Positions 25,259 to 35,643 of a stretch of 64,000 nucleotides of DNA are shown piece after piece. The notes beneath the pieces are model-generated. The model was not told the origin of the DNA. It saw only the letters and a program-made list of their open reading frames with translations, and ran no database searches. Source of the stretch: Pirellulaceae bacterium (GTDB lineage: Bacteria; Planctomycetota; Planctomycetia; Pirellulales; Pirellulaceae); assembly GCA_024102795.1 (NCBI GenBank), contig JAGFJK010000239.1:20593-84592 (forward strand). Reading direction: 5' to 3'. Within the stretch, counting starts at the first letter, position 1. Each line of letters begins with the position of its first letter. Position numbers and translations under genes: made by a program.

Positions 25259-28141
25259 CTACTGGCTGAGCAGCAGGGCGACGGGCAGCACATCCAGGGC
25301 GGCGGCGACGGGCAGCCGCCCTGGACCTGGTTTGTTCACAGGTTCGCGCGTCAGCACATTCAGCCAGTTATGGCCTTGCAGGGCAGCGGGCAGTTGCACG
25401 GCCGTCTCCCGCCAGACATCCGGCCCCAGAGGGAAGCTGGTCGGCGCCGCGGCCAGCGAGCGGGTAAAGCGCGGCACGACAACCGCCACGGTTTGCGAGC
25501 CGGCGGTCCGCGCGAAGCAGAACACGTGGCCCGCGGCGTGGCCGGTGGCCACCAGCGGCTGGTAGTCCCCGCGTACGAACAGATCCGGGCATTCGCGCCG
25601 CAGCAGCAGCGCGCTGCGCAGCACATGCAGCTTCAGCCGCCCGTCGAACCGATTCTCCAGCAGTTGGCGCAGGTACGCGCGGCGCTGCAGCGGCTCGGGG
25701 TCTTCGACCGCCCGGGCCACGTCGTCCAGCAGTTGTCGCCGGACGTCGAAATCGACGGGGCTGCGGTTGTCCGGGTCCACCAGCGCCAGGTTCCACAGTT
25801 CGTCGCCCTGATAGATATCGGGTACTCCGGGCGCCGTCAGTTGGATCAGGCAGCGGGACAAGCTGTTCCAGCAACCGGCGTCCGCGATCCGGCCGACCAG
25901 TTGCTGGACGTCGTTCAGAAAGGCCGCCGCGTCCGGGTCGGCGGTCACGAACACGCTGCGGACGAACGCGATCAGCGCCTCCTCGTAGGCCGAATTCACC
26001 TTGACCCAACTGGTCCGGGTCTTGGCTTCACGGGCCGCCTTGAGCATGTATTGTTCCAGCCGCGAGCGGAGTTGTTGCAGAGTTGCCGCGTCGGGCAACG
26101 GCTGGTCGTCCCGTTCGGGAGCCGGCCAGATTCCGACCAGGTTCTGGTAAAACAGGCACTCGGCCGCGGGTTCGGGTGCCGCCTTGCCGCCCACCTGCGT
26201 GCGGTGCGGGCGGTTCAGCCGTTGCCAGCGCTTGACGTATCCGACCCACAGCTTGGGAATCTCGGACAGCACGTCCAATCGAGCTCGCACGTCGGCGTTC
26301 CGTTTGGTGTCGTGAGTCGTCACGCACAGCATCCCGCCGGGAGCGTGCCGCGAACGATGCAGGTTCTCGCGGTGCAGATCCTCGGCGGCGGTCTCCAGCG
26401 GCGCGACCGGTTCGCCCCCGACCTCGTTGCGCGAGGCGAGCGGCACGAAGGCGTACAGCGCGGTATCCTCGATCCCCTTGGCCGTGGCCGGGCCCGTCAG
26501 TTGCTGCAGGCGCTGCACGAAGTTCAGGCATTGCGGGCGGTAGAGCCCGTGCAGCACGTCGTCTTCGTCCAGCAACAGCACGCGTTCCAGAAAGGCCAGG
26601 GCGTCCTCACTGGCGCGCAAGGCCTGGCGAGCCTTGCGGAACGCCTCCAGCAGATACGCCCGATCGGCGGCCGACATCGTCCCCTCGGCATCGATGTAGG
26701 TGCGGTACACCGGTAGCCCCACGGCGAACTCCACGATCGCGTCCACCAGTTGCTGTTCCGTCAGTCGGCTGGTCGGCTCGGCCTGTTGAGCCAGCCGGGT
26801 CAACAGATCGGCCAGGCGTCCGACAAACGCCGACAGCTCTTCGCGCAGCACTCGCCGCTTGCCCCAGGCCGCCACGTTCTTGAACCGCACCGGGCGGCCA
26901 ATCACCTGCAGGTAGAAATCCTCCAGCTCCTCGTAGCCGTCCGGGTGGATGAACAACGCCTCCACTTCGTTCAGAAACTCGTACCCCGTCGTGCCCCGCA
27001 CGGGCCAGTCGCGCGGCAGATGCTCGCCGGGGGCCAGGATTTTTTCCACGAAGATCGCCACGGGCCGTTCGCCATTCGTCCCCAACTCGGCCAATCGCCG
27101 CAGGTAACCGGCCGGGTCCCGCAAGCCGTCCAGATGATCGACGCGCAGGCCGTTCAACAAACCCTCGCGGATCCAGCGGCCGACCAGGGCGTGGGTCTCC
27201 TGGAAGACTTCCGGGTCTTCCTGGCGAAGAGCGATCAGGTCGTTGATGTCGAAGAACCGCCGGTAGTTGATGGCCCGCGCCGCCTGCCGCCAGTAGACCA
27301 GCCGGTACGACTGGGCATCCAGCAGCTTCTTGAGCCGCCGCTGGCCCGTTTCGCCCGCCCCGAACTGCTCGGCGGTCCGCACCGCCCAGTCGTGTACCTG
27401 CGGCAGCATTTCGATCCGCTGGGCCAGTTGTCCGAGCCACGTTTCGACTTCGTCCAGCGGCAGGTTGAACCGCCTCCGCACGCGACGCGCCCGCCGTGGC
27501 AGCGTGGCCAGCAGGTCGAGAACCCGGCGGATGTCGGCCACCGTGGGATGGTCCGGCGCCAACACCTCGGACAATGCGTCCAGACCGAACCGGCAGACCA
27601 TCGGCACCGTGGCCGGGTCCAGGGGAAAGACATGTTCGAAGTAACGCACTTCGAACCGGCCCGACTCCCAGACGATCCGTAGCTGGCCGTCCTCCAGCAC
27701 CTTGGGCAACGGCTGGCCCAGCACGGGGACCAGCACGCGGCCCCACGACTCCGGATCGGGCAACCGCCAGTCGATGTCGAACCAGCGGGCGTGCGGCGAA
27801 CTCGGTCCGTACGTCAGCACCTGCGACCAGTAAACGTTCTCGTGGCAGGCCGCCATGTGATTGGGCACAATGTCCAGAATCAGTCCCATGCCGTGTGCTT
27901 GCAGCGCCGAGACCAGCAGCCGCAGTTGCGCCTCGTCGCCCAACTGCGGGTTCAAGGTACTGGGATCGATCACGTCGTAGCCGTGCGTGCTGCCGGGGCG
28001 TGGGCGAAGAATCGGCGAGCAGTAGACGTGGGTCGCGCCCAAGCGGCTCAAGTAGGGCACCAGATCGCGAGCCTGTTCGAAACCGAACTCCGGGTTCAGT
28101 TGCAGCCGGTAGGTCGAGATTGGCGAGGCGGCGTCATCCAT
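25259..28141 (-). CDS. treY: Malto-oligosyltrehalose synthase
   Basis: 960 residues from the ATG at 28141, which has GGAG just upstream and overlaps treZ by 8 bp. It isomerises the reducing end of an alpha-1,4-glucan to an alpha,alpha-1,1 (trehalose) linkage. The GH13 layout is clear: ISTYRLQLNPEFGFEQA at the start, GLRVDHLDGL with the nucleophile Asp near 332, FVEKIL with the acid Glu near 365, and CVTTHDTKRNADVRARL near 609. ISTYRLQ and THDTKRSED-like motifs are specific for TreY among GH13 enzymes. Length is somewhat above bacterial TreY proteins. It is the last gene of the glucan/trehalose operon. Confidence 0.93.
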   Translation of the reverse strand: MDDAASPISTYRLQLNPEFGFEQARDLVPYLSRLGATHVYCSPILRPRPGSTHGYDVIDPSTLNPQLGDEAQLRLLVSALQAHGMGLILDIVPNHMAACHENVYWSQVLTYGPSSPHARWFDIDWRLPDPESWGRVLVPVLGQPLPKVLEDGQLRIVWESGRFEVRYFEHVFPLDPATVPMVCRFGLDALSEVLAPDHPTVADIRRVLDLLATLPRRARRVRRRFNLPLDEVETWLGQLAQRIEMLPQVHDWAVRTAEQFGAGETGQRRLKKLLDAQSYRLVYWRQAARAINYRRFFDINDLIALRQEDPEVFQETHALVGRWIREGLLNGLRVDHLDGLRDPAGYLRRLAELGTNGERPVAIFVEKILAPGEHLPRDWPVRGTTGYEFLNEVEALFIHPDGYEELEDFYLQVIGRPVRFKNVAAWGKRRVLREELSAFVGRLADLLTRLAQQAEPTSRLTEQQLVDAIVEFAVGLPVYRTYIDAEGTMSAADRAYLLEAFRKARQALRASEDALAFLERVLLLDEDDVLHGLYRPQCLNFVQRLQQLTGPATAKGIEDTALYAFVPLASRNEVGGEPVAPLETAAEDLHRENLHRSRHAPGGMLCVTTHDTKRNADVRARLDVLSEIPKLWVGYVKRWQRLNRPHRTQVGGKAAPEPAAECLFYQNLVGIWPAPERDDQPLPDAATLQQLRSRLEQYMLKAAREAKTRTSWVKVNSAYEEALIAFVRSVFVTADPDAAAFLNDVQQLVGRIADAGCWNSLSRCLIQLTAPGVPDIYQGDELWNLALVDPDNRSPVDFDVRRQLLDDVARAVEDPEPLQRRAYLRQLLENRFDGRLKLHVLRSALLLRRECPDLFVRGDYQPLVATGHAAGHVFCFARTAGSQTVAVVVPRFTRSLAAAPTSFPLGPDVWRETAVQLPAALQGHNWLNVLTREPVNKPGPGRLPVAAALDVLPVALLLSQ

Positions 28142-30050
28142 CGTGAACTCCATGCGCGATCCGGCGAGCGTGTTCCGCGGCATCTTCGCCGGTGTGCGAC
28201 TGGACATACACGGCGGCGCTCTGAGGCGCCAGGCGGCAGGCCACCCGACCGATCGACCGGATCACTTCCGGCAGCTCGCTGCCGCCGCCCAGCCAGCGCG
28301 GATCGGCCGAATCGAGCTTTCTGGTCCAAGGCCCGGCAGGCAACGGCAGTACCGTCTCGACCGGCTCCGAGTCGAAGTTGAGTACGACGTAGACGTCCGA
28401 CTCAAGCGACGAGCGCAACAGGCCCAGCGCGCGGCCGGGGTCCAGCTCGTCCACTCGCAGCCGTCCCCGCTCGCACGTCGCCAGTGCCGATTCGCCGCGC
28501 CGCAGCCGGATCAGCTCGCGATAGAATGCCCGGAGCGTGCCATGCCGTCCCTCGCGCCGCAGGGCGTGGTTCAGCTTGCTGCGCTGGAACGTTTCCTCCG
28601 CCTGCGGGTCCGGCGGCTCCTGTTGCCAGCGGAAACGCGCGAACTCCTCGCGCCGCCCGCGGCGCACGGCGGCCACCAGTTCGGGATCCAGATGGCTGAT
28701 GAAGTATTGGAACGGCGCCGGCTCGGCGTACTCCTCGCCCATGAACAGCAGCGGCTGGTAGGGCGAGAGGATGACGGCGGCCGCGGCCAGCTTGAGCTGC
28801 TCGAAGTTGACCAGTTCGGGCAGCCGTTCTCCCAGCATGCGGTTGCCGACCTGGTCGTGGTTCTGAGCGCAGACGACGAAGCGGGCGGGCGCCACGTGGC
28901 GCGCGGGCGCTCCGTGGCGGCGGCCGCGGTAGGCGGAGTAGCGGCCGTCCTGCACGAAGCCGTCACGGTATGCCTTGGCCAGATCGGTCACTCCCTGAAA
29001 GTCCTCGTAGTAGCCGGACTGCTGGCCGACCAGCGCCGTGCGGAGACTGTGGTGCAGGTCGTCGACCCACTGGGCATCGATTCCCCAGCCGCCCGCTTCC
29101 CGCGGCTCGACCAGCCACGGGGCGTTCAAACTGCTCTCGGCGATCGTATGCACCCGGCGGCCCAGCCGCTCCCCTTCCAGCCGCACCGCCTCGGCCAGTT
29201 CGGCCAGGAACGGGAAAGCCGAGTAATCGAAAATCGCGTGCACCGCGTCCAGCCGCAGCGCGTCGATATGGAACTGCTCGATCCAATACAAGGCGTTCTC
29301 GATGAAGAACCGCCGCACTTCATCGCTGCCGCGGCCGTCGTAGTTCAGGGCCTGGCCCCAGGGAGTGCGATAGCGTTCGGTGAAGTACGGCCCGAACTCT
29401 CCCAGGTAGTTGCCTTCCGGACCGAGGTGGTTGTAGACCACGTCCAGCACCACGGCCAGGCCTCGCGCGTGGCAGGCATCCACCAGGCGTTTCAGTCCTG
29501 GCGGGCCGCCATAGCTGTTCTGGGTGGCGAACGGATGCACTCCGTCGTAGCCCCAGTTGCGGTCGCCGGGAAACTGGGCGACCGGCATGATTTCGATGGC
29601 CGTGATGCCCAGCTCGACCAGCTCGTCCAGCCACTGGATCGCCGCCTCGAACGTTCCCTGGGGAGTAAACGTGCCGATGTGCAGTTCGTAGGTGATGTAC
29701 TCGTGCAGTGCGAGTCCCGACCAGTGCTGATCGGTCCAGGGAAAGGCCGGGTCAAGCACGGCCGAGGCCTGGTGCACGCCGGCCGGTTGCCAGTGCGAGG
29801 CGGGGTCGGGCCGATCGGTTTTCCCGTCGAGCCGGTAGAAGTACCGGGTTCCGGGCGGCACGTCGTCCACCTGCTGCTCGTAGTAGCCGCGATGGTCTTG
29901 CCGTATCTGCACCACGCGCGGCGCGGGGTCCAGCAGGTGCACGGCGAGGCTTTGGGCTCGCGGCGCCCAGACGCGAAACTGACAGCGATTCTCGCCCAGG
30001 TAGCGGGCGCCCAGCGTCGGGGGATAGGTCGGATGTGCCGCCTTCGACAT
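28134..30050 (-). CDS. treZ: Malto-oligosyltrehalose trehalohydrolase
   Basis: 638 residues. It cleaves trehalose from the malto-oligosyltrehalose made by TreY. An N-terminal carbohydrate-module domain (CQFRVWAPRAQSLAVHLLDP) precedes the GH13 barrel. Catalytic positions are LRLDAVHAI (Asp near 266), TIAESSLN (Glu near 306) and CAQNHDQVGNR (His-Asp near 397). YELHIGTFTPQGTF and NHLGPEGNYL are typical of TreZ. Translational overlap with treY (8 bp) indicates coupled expression of the two steps. Confidence 0.93.
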   Translation of the reverse strand: MSKAAHPTYPPTLGARYLGENRCQFRVWAPRAQSLAVHLLDPAPRVVQIRQDHRGYYEQQVDDVPPGTRYFYRLDGKTDRPDPASHWQPAGVHQASAVLDPAFPWTDQHWSGLALHEYITYELHIGTFTPQGTFEAAIQWLDELVELGITAIEIMPVAQFPGDRNWGYDGVHPFATQNSYGGPPGLKRLVDACHARGLAVVLDVVYNHLGPEGNYLGEFGPYFTERYRTPWGQALNYDGRGSDEVRRFFIENALYWIEQFHIDALRLDAVHAIFDYSAFPFLAELAEAVRLEGERLGRRVHTIAESSLNAPWLVEPREAGGWGIDAQWVDDLHHSLRTALVGQQSGYYEDFQGVTDLAKAYRDGFVQDGRYSAYRGRRHGAPARHVAPARFVVCAQNHDQVGNRMLGERLPELVNFEQLKLAAAAVILSPYQPLLFMGEEYAEPAPFQYFISHLDPELVAAVRRGRREEFARFRWQQEPPDPQAEETFQRSKLNHALRREGRHGTLRAFYRELIRLRRGESALATCERGRLRVDELDPGRALGLLRSSLESDVYVVLNFDSEPVETVLPLPAGPWTRKLDSADPRWLGGGSELPEVIRSIGRVACRLAPQSAAVYVQSHTGEDAAEHARRIAHGVHDG

Positions 30051-30148
30051 CGGTTGCTCCTCGGTCGGGTTTCAAGCGCGCCGCGACTCGGCACGCCACG
30101 CGGCGGCGAGCCGCGTCGTCGCGTCGCGCGGCGGGCTGCCACCGCGGT

Positions 30149-32086
30149 TCAGCCGATTTCTGATTTCAGGAACAGCACGCCCAGCGGCGGCAGGGTGAGG
30201 TTCAGCGAGTAGGGGCGGCCGTGGACGCCCACGGGAGACGCTTCGACGCCGCCCAGATTGCCGTGCCCGCTGCCGCCATGCTCCTGGGCGTCGCTGTTGA
30301 GAATCTCGCGCCAACGCCCGCCGCGCGGCACGCCGACTCGGTAGTTGGCCCGCGGCACCGGCGTGAAATTGCAGCAGACGGCGATCATGTCGCGCCGCGA
30401 GCGGTCCTTGCGGAGGAACGTGAGCACGCTTTCGTCCGAGTCGTTGGCGTCAATCCATTCAAACCCGTCCGACTCGCAGTCCAGCTCGTGCAGCGCCCGC
30501 TCGCCGGCGTAGTACCGGTTCAGCGTGCCGACCCAGCGAAGCACGGCCGAATGGGCCGGATGCTCCAATTGCTGCCAGGACAGGCTGCCGTCGTGGTTCC
30601 ACTCCTCCCCCTGACCGAACTCGCCGCCCATGAACAGCAGCTTCTTGCCCGGCATCCCGTACATGTAACCCAGCAGCAGCCTCAGGTTGGCGAACTTCTG
30701 CCAGGTGTCGCCCGGCATCCGGCCCAGCAGCGAGCCCTTGCCGTGGACCACTTCGTCGTGCGACAGGGGCAGCGTGAAGTTCTCGTTGAAGGCATAGATC
30801 ATGCGGAACGTCAGGTCGTTGTGGTGGTACTTGCGGAACACGGGATCGTGGCCCATGTAGCGCAGCGTGTCGTGCATCCAGCCCATGTCCCACTTCATGC
30901 CGAAGCCCAGGCCGCCGACATACGTGGGCCGTGAAACCATCGGCCAGGCAGTCGATTCCTCGGCGAACGTCTGCACGTCGCTGTGCCGCCGGTAGACCTC
31001 CTCGTTGAACGAACGCAGAAACGAGATGGCGTGCAGGTTCTCCCGCCCGCCGTGCTCGTTGGGGATCCATTCGCCCTCGTCCCGCGAATAGTCCAGGTAC
31101 AGCATCGAGGCCACGGCATCGACGCGCAGTCCGTCGGCGTGGTACTGATCCAGCCAGTACAGCGCGCTGCTCATCAGGAAGCTGCGGACCTCGTTCCGCC
31201 CATAATTGAAAATGAAGCTGTTCCAATCGGGATGGAAACCCTGCCGCGGATCCTCGTGCTCGAACAGGTGCGTGCCGTCGAAGAAGCCCAGGCCGTGTTC
31301 GTCGTTGGGAAAGTGCGACGGTACCCAGTCCAGGATCACGCCGATGCCCTGGCGGTGCAGGTAGTCGACCAGGTACTTGAAATCCTGCGGGGTGCCCAGG
31401 CGGCTGGTCGGAGCGAAGTAGCCGGTCACCTGATAGCCCCAGGAACCGAAGAACGGATGCTCCATCACCGGCAGGAACTCGACGTGCGTGAAGCCGTGCC
31501 GCTGCACGTGGTCACTCAGCTCCAGGGCCAGCTCGCGGTAGTGTAGCGAACGGTTGCCTTCGCTGGCCACCCGCCGCCACGACCCCAGGTGGACTTCGTA
31601 GATCGACATCGGGGCCGAGAGGCCGTTGCGCTTCCAGCGCTGAGCCATCCATTGGCCGTCGCCCCAATCGTAATCCAGGTCCCAGACGACTGAGGCCGTC
31701 TTGGGAGCGACCTCGTGATGCACGGCGAACGGGTCGGCCTTTTGCACCTGATAGCCAGCCTGGTGCGAATGAATCGCGTACTTGTAAATCGTCCCCTTGC
31801 CAACGCCGGGCAGGAAGCCTTCCCAGATGCCGGAAGTGCCGCGAGCCCACAGGGGGTGCAGGCCAGGCGTCCAGTCGTTGAAGTCGCCCACCACGCTCAC
31901 CTCGCGGGCGTTGGGGGCCCAGACGGCGAAGTAGCAGCCGGGGCCGTGCCGGGGATCGTTCACCAGGTGCGACCCCAGCCGGGTGTGCAGGTAGAAATGC
32001 CGGCCCTCGTTGAACAGGTACAGGTCCTCGTCGCTGAGCAGGCTCACGTCGTGGCGAACCTCGGGCGGTGTCTTGGCGCTTGTCAT
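30149..32086 (-). CDS. glgB: 1,4-alpha-glucan branching enzyme
   Basis: 645 residues. It makes alpha-1,6 branches in glucan. An N-terminal CBM48 region ([21 protein letters not shown]) is followed by the GH13 barrel with [17 protein letters not shown] (nucleophile Asp near 324), [10 protein letters not shown] (acid Glu near 375) and [16 protein letters not shown]. These are the GlgB signatures. The N-terminus is the short form, lacking the extra N1 module of the E. coli enzyme. In this locus it can branch glucan made by GlgE. The gap to treZ is 98 bp. Confidence 0.94.
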   Translation of the reverse strand: MTSAKTPPEVRHDVSLLSDEDLYLFNEGRHFYLHTRLGSHLVNDPRHGPGCYFAVWAPNAREVSVVGDFNDWTPGLHPLWARGTSGIWEGFLPGVGKGTIYKYAIHSHQAGYQVQKADPFAVHHEVAPKTASVVWDLDYDWGDGQWMAQRWKRNGLSAPMSIYEVHLGSWRRVASEGNRSLHYRELALELSDHVQRHGFTHVEFLPVMEHPFFGSWGYQVTGYFAPTSRLGTPQDFKYLVDYLHRQGIGVILDWVPSHFPNDEHGLGFFDGTHLFEHEDPRQGFHPDWNSFIFNYGRNEVRSFLMSSALYWLDQYHADGLRVDAVASMLYLDYSRDEGEWIPNEHGGRENLHAISFLRSFNEEVYRRHSDVQTFAEESTAWPMVSRPTYVGGLGFGMKWDMGWMHDTLRYMGHDPVFRKYHHNDLTFRMIYAFNENFTLPLSHDEVVHGKGSLLGRMPGDTWQKFANLRLLLGYMYGMPGKKLLFMGGEFGQGEEWNHDGSLSWQQLEHPAHSAVLRWVGTLNRYYAGERALHELDCESDGFEWIDANDSDESVLTFLRKDRSRRDMIAVCCNFTPVPRANYRVGVPRGGRWREILNSDAQEHGGSGHGNLGGVEASPVGVHGRPYSLNLTLPPLGVLFLKSEIG

Positions 32087-32162
32087 GATGTTCTGATGTT
32101 CCTCGTCCCGTGCCGCCGCGTGGCAAGCGCGGCGCGGAAATCGTTGGGGGGTGATGCCGGCC

Positions 32163-35100
32163 TTACGATGGCCCGACCAGCTCCAGGATTCCCTCCAGCG
32201 GAATGCGGACCCAGTCGGGACGGTTGTTCAATTCATACACCAGTTCGTACACGGCCTTTTCCAGGACGTGCGCATCCAGCAGGTTCTTCAGTTCGTCGCG
32301 GTCCTGAGGCAGCAGGTTCGTCGGGCCCAACTGGCGAGCGTACCCTTCCAGGAAGGCGGCCGACGACCAGGTGTACCAGATCTGGAACCAGGTCTGCAGA
32401 TCGCCGGCGGCGACGCCGCGTCCCGTGCCGCCGGGCGCCTGGCCCAGGCGGGCGGCGTGCGAGGCGTAGTGCAGGGACCGCAGCATGCCGGCCACGTCGC
32501 GGAGCGGCGAGGTCTTGATCCGCCGCTCGCTGATCGGGCGCTGCGGTTCGCCCTCGAAATCGATGATCACAAAGTCGTTTCCCGTGAACAGCACCTGGCC
32601 CAGGTGGTAGTCGCCATGGCAGCGCGTCCGCAGCGCCGAGATCTTGCGGTCCAGCACGCGGCGGAAGCGCTCGAGCAGTTCGCCTTCGCGCTGGGCGACG
32701 CCGGCCGCCTGCTCCCGCAGGTCCTCGTCGAACACGGGCAACTGGCGGCGAAGCAGGGCGAACGCGCGGCGCGTCTGAGCCCGCATCGACTGGTACAGGC
32801 CCCGCTGGTACAGCAGCGTGAACGGTTCCGGCACAAAAGCCGCCGTCTTGCCGCCCGCCAGCGCCTGATGCATCTCGGCCGTCCGTTTGCCCAGCAAGGC
32901 GATCGACCGCAGGTAGGGGCCGATCAGCTCCTGAGTATAATCCGGAGGCCGCTGGTCGATCAGGTCCAGCGGCGACTGGTGAGGCGGCAATTGCCCGCGG
33001 CGATCCAGCTCCGGCAATTCAGCCTCCACCCGCTCGGCGAAACGTCCCAGCTCATCCAGCGTGTAGACCCAGGCGTCTCCTTCGTTGGCCACCAGCTCGT
33101 GCATGATGCCCAGCGTGATCGAGTCGCCGTTGGCGGCCGCCCCCGCAGGTTGCTCCTGGTCCGCCAGCGGCTGATAGGTCAGGGCGGCCGCCAGTTCGGG
33201 CACGCAGGAGAGCTGAGTTTCCTGGGTCAGAAAGCGGCCGATCTCCAAGTCGGGATTCTCGCCGGCGTTCAGGCAGCGGAAGATTTTCAGGATGAACCGT
33301 TCGCCGAGGATCACCGAGGTGTTGCTCTGCTGGCCGCCGTGGATGGCCACCGTCGGCGGCTCGTCGCCGTTCAGTTCGCGGGCCGCCTTGACGGCCCGCG
33401 GCGGGCCGGCCTGCCGCTTGAGCCCGCTGGCCAGGCGGCGGTAGGCCTTGGTCTGTTCGGCGTGGATCTCGCCATGCTGCCCGCGCAGGACCCGGCGGCG
33501 GCGAATGGCCTCGTGCAGCGGGTGCCAGAACAGGTCTTCCCACATGGCTTCGCAGAGTACGGCGGGCGGCTCGCCATCCGACCGTTCGACCCGCAGAATG
33601 CCGCCCCGCGGATGGTCGCCCGTGATGTTGCAGGCTTGCTCGCCCTGGGCAAAGACCACCGGCAAGAGATACTTTTCCGCTTCGCCATCGACGTACTGGA
33701 CATCCACCAGCAGCAGGCGCATGGCGGAAGACTCCGCCGGCCCCTGAATGGCGAAGTAGTCGACCAGCCCGACCTGCTGGATCTTGCGCGCCTTGCCGGC
33801 GAACCAGCGTTGCCGCCGCAGGTAGGCCGGCAAGGCCTGCAGCAGCGTCCGGCAGGCCTTGCCGGTGAACAGGTTGTCCCACCGCTGAGCGATCGTGCAG
33901 CCCGGCAGGTCGATCCCCACTGAACTGATCTCGTCGTCGTGCCAGGCCAGTTTGAACCAGTAGAACGCGTGTGGACCCAGGGTCAGAAAGTACGGCAGCT
34001 CGCCCACCGGCGGGAAACGGGCCTGCCCGAACAGCTCGATCGGATGCTGGCCGCGGAACGCCGACAGATCCAGCTCGGCCGCCTGCGCGAAACGCGACAG
34101 GTTGGCCACGACCAGCAGCGTCTCGTCCTCGTGCCGCCGCAGGTAGGCCAGCACCTTGGGATTCTCGCAACTGACGAACTCCAGGCTGCCGCGGCCGAAG
34201 GCCCGGAACTGCTTGCGCAAGTGAATGATCCGCCGCATCCACCAGAGCAGCGAATGCGGACTGTTCTGCTCCACCTCGACATTCACCGTCGAGTAATGGT
34301 ATTCGGCGTCGATGATCACCGGCAGAAACAGCCGCTGCGGGTTGGCCGACGAGAAGCCTCCGTTGCGGTCCGCGTTCCACTGCATCGGCGTGCGGACGCC
34401 GTTGCGGTCGCCCAGGTAGATGTTGTCACCCATCCCCAGTTCATCGCCGTAGTAGATGATCGGCGTGCCGGGCAGGGACAGCAGCAGGGCGTTCATCAGT
34501 TCGATCTTGCGGCGGTCGTTCTTGAGCAGCGGGGCCAGGCGCCGGCGGATGCCCAGGTTGATCCGCGCCCGCGGATCGTCCGCGAACGTCCGGTACATGT
34601 AGTCCCGCTCCTCGTCGGTCACCATCTCCAGCGTCAGCTCGTCATGGTTCCGCAGGAAGATGCCCCACTGGCAGACGGGCGGGATGGTCGGCGTCTGATC
34701 CAGGATGTCGATGATGGCGAAACGGTCTTCCCGCTCGACCGCCATGAACAGCCGCGGCATCAGCGGGAAGTGGAAATTCATGTGGCATTCGTCGCCGTCG
34801 CCAAAATAGGCCGCCGCGTCCTCGGGCCACTGGTTGGCTTCGGCCAGCAGCATGCGGTCGGGGTATTGCTGGTCCACGTGCTGCCGCAGCTTGCGGAGGA
34901 AGGCGTGCGTCTCCGGCAGGTTCTCGCAGTTCGTGCCCTCCCGCTCGTACAGATAGGGGACGGCGTCCAGCCGCACGCCGTCGACGCCCAGCGCCAGCCA
35001 GAAGTCGATCACCTTGAGCATCGCGGCGTGGACTTCTGGATTGTCGAAGTTCAGGTCCGGCTGGTGGTGGTAGAAGCGGTGCCAGTAATGCGCGCCGGCC

Positions 35101-35621
35101 ACGGGATCCCAGGTCCAGTTGGACGACTCGAAGTCCTGGAAGATGATCCGCGCGTCGCGGTAACGGTCCGTCGTGTCGCTCCAGACGTAGAAGTCGCGCC
35201 ACCGCGAACCGGGTGGGGAGCGCCGCGACCGCTGAAACCATTCGTGCTGGTCCGACGTGTGGTTCAGCACCAGTTCGGTGATCACGCGCAGGCCCCGCGC
35301 ATGGGCCTCGCGGACCAGGGCCTTGAAGTCCCGCAGCGTGCCGTAGCTGGGATTGATCGCCGTGTAGTCCGCGATGTCGTAGCCGTCGTCGCGGAGCGGC
35401 GAGGGGAAGAACGGCAGCAGCCAGATCGCGGTGACTCCCAGATCCTGGATGTAGTCCAGCCGCGCCGTCAAGCCGCGGAGGTCTCCGATGCCATCGCTGT
35501 TGCTGTCCAGGAACGAACGGACATGGAGCTGGTAAACGACGGCGTCCTTGTACCACAACGCGTCCGCTTCGGCGGGTGTGGTGGAGATGCTGGTTGCCTG
35601 ACGGCGGGTCACGGTCGCCAT
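32163..35621 (-). CDS. treS: Trehalose synthase fused to maltokinase (TreS-Mak)
   Basis: 1152 residues from the ATG at 35621; the open frame further up is Cys/Ser-rich and non-native. Residues 1-550 are TreS (GH13): [30 protein letters not shown] (Asp near 219), [11 protein letters not shown] (Glu near 259) and [11 protein letters not shown] (His-Asp near 325). It interconverts trehalose and maltose. From about 580 on is maltokinase, beginning [18 protein letters not shown], with the phosphotransferase loop HGDYHLGQ near 999 and IDFEGEP. It makes maltose 1-phosphate from maltose and ATP. The fusion passes maltose directly between the sites and feeds GlgE, encoded just upstream. Confidence 0.93.
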   Translation of the reverse strand: MATVTRRQATSISTTPAEADALWYKDAVVYQLHVRSFLDSNSDGIGDLRGLTARLDYIQDLGVTAIWLLPFFPSPLRDDGYDIADYTAINPSYGTLRDFKALVREAHARGLRVITELVLNHTSDQHEWFQRSRRSPPGSRWRDFYVWSDTTDRYRDARIIFQDFESSNWTWDPVAGAHYWHRFYHHQPDLNFDNPEVHAAMLKVIDFWLALGVDGVRLDAVPYLYEREGTNCENLPETHAFLRKLRQHVDQQYPDRMLLAEANQWPEDAAAYFGDGDECHMNFHFPLMPRLFMAVEREDRFAIIDILDQTPTIPPVCQWGIFLRNHDELTLEMVTDEERDYMYRTFADDPRARINLGIRRRLAPLLKNDRRKIELMNALLLSLPGTPIIYYGDELGMGDNIYLGDRNGVRTPMQWNADRNGGFSSANPQRLFLPVIIDAEYHYSTVNVEVEQNSPHSLLWWMRRIIHLRKQFRAFGRGSLEFVSCENPKVLAYLRRHEDETLLVVANLSRFAQAAELDLSAFRGQHPIELFGQARFPPVGELPYFLTLGPHAFYWFKLAWHDDEISSVGIDLPGCTIAQRWDNLFTGKACRTLLQALPAYLRRQRWFAGKARKIQQVGLVDYFAIQGPAESSAMRLLLVDVQYVDGEAEKYLLPVVFAQGEQACNITGDHPRGGILRVERSDGEPPAVLCEAMWEDLFWHPLHEAIRRRRVLRGQHGEIHAEQTKAYRRLASGLKRQAGPPRAVKAARELNGDEPPTVAIHGGQQSNTSVILGERFILKIFRCLNAGENPDLEIGRFLTQETQLSCVPELAAALTYQPLADQEQPAGAAANGDSITLGIMHELVANEGDAWVYTLDELGRFAERVEAELPELDRRGQLPPHQSPLDLIDQRPPDYTQELIGPYLRSIALLGKRTAEMHQALAGGKTAAFVPEPFTLLYQRGLYQSMRAQTRRAFALLRRQLPVFDEDLREQAAGVAQREGELLERFRRVLDRKISALRTRCHGDYHLGQVLFTGNDFVIIDFEGEPQRPISERRIKTSPLRDVAGMLRSLHYASHAARLGQAPGGTGRGVAAGDLQTWFQIWYTWSSAAFLEGYARQLGPTNLLPQDRDELKNLLDAHVLEKAVYELVYELNNRPDWVRIPLEGILELVGPS

Positions 35622-35643
35622 GAGTTGATCCTTTGCTGCCGCG

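Noticed and set aside
28143..30212. 689-residue plus-strand open frame
   Set aside because: Antisense to treZ; no domain recognisable.
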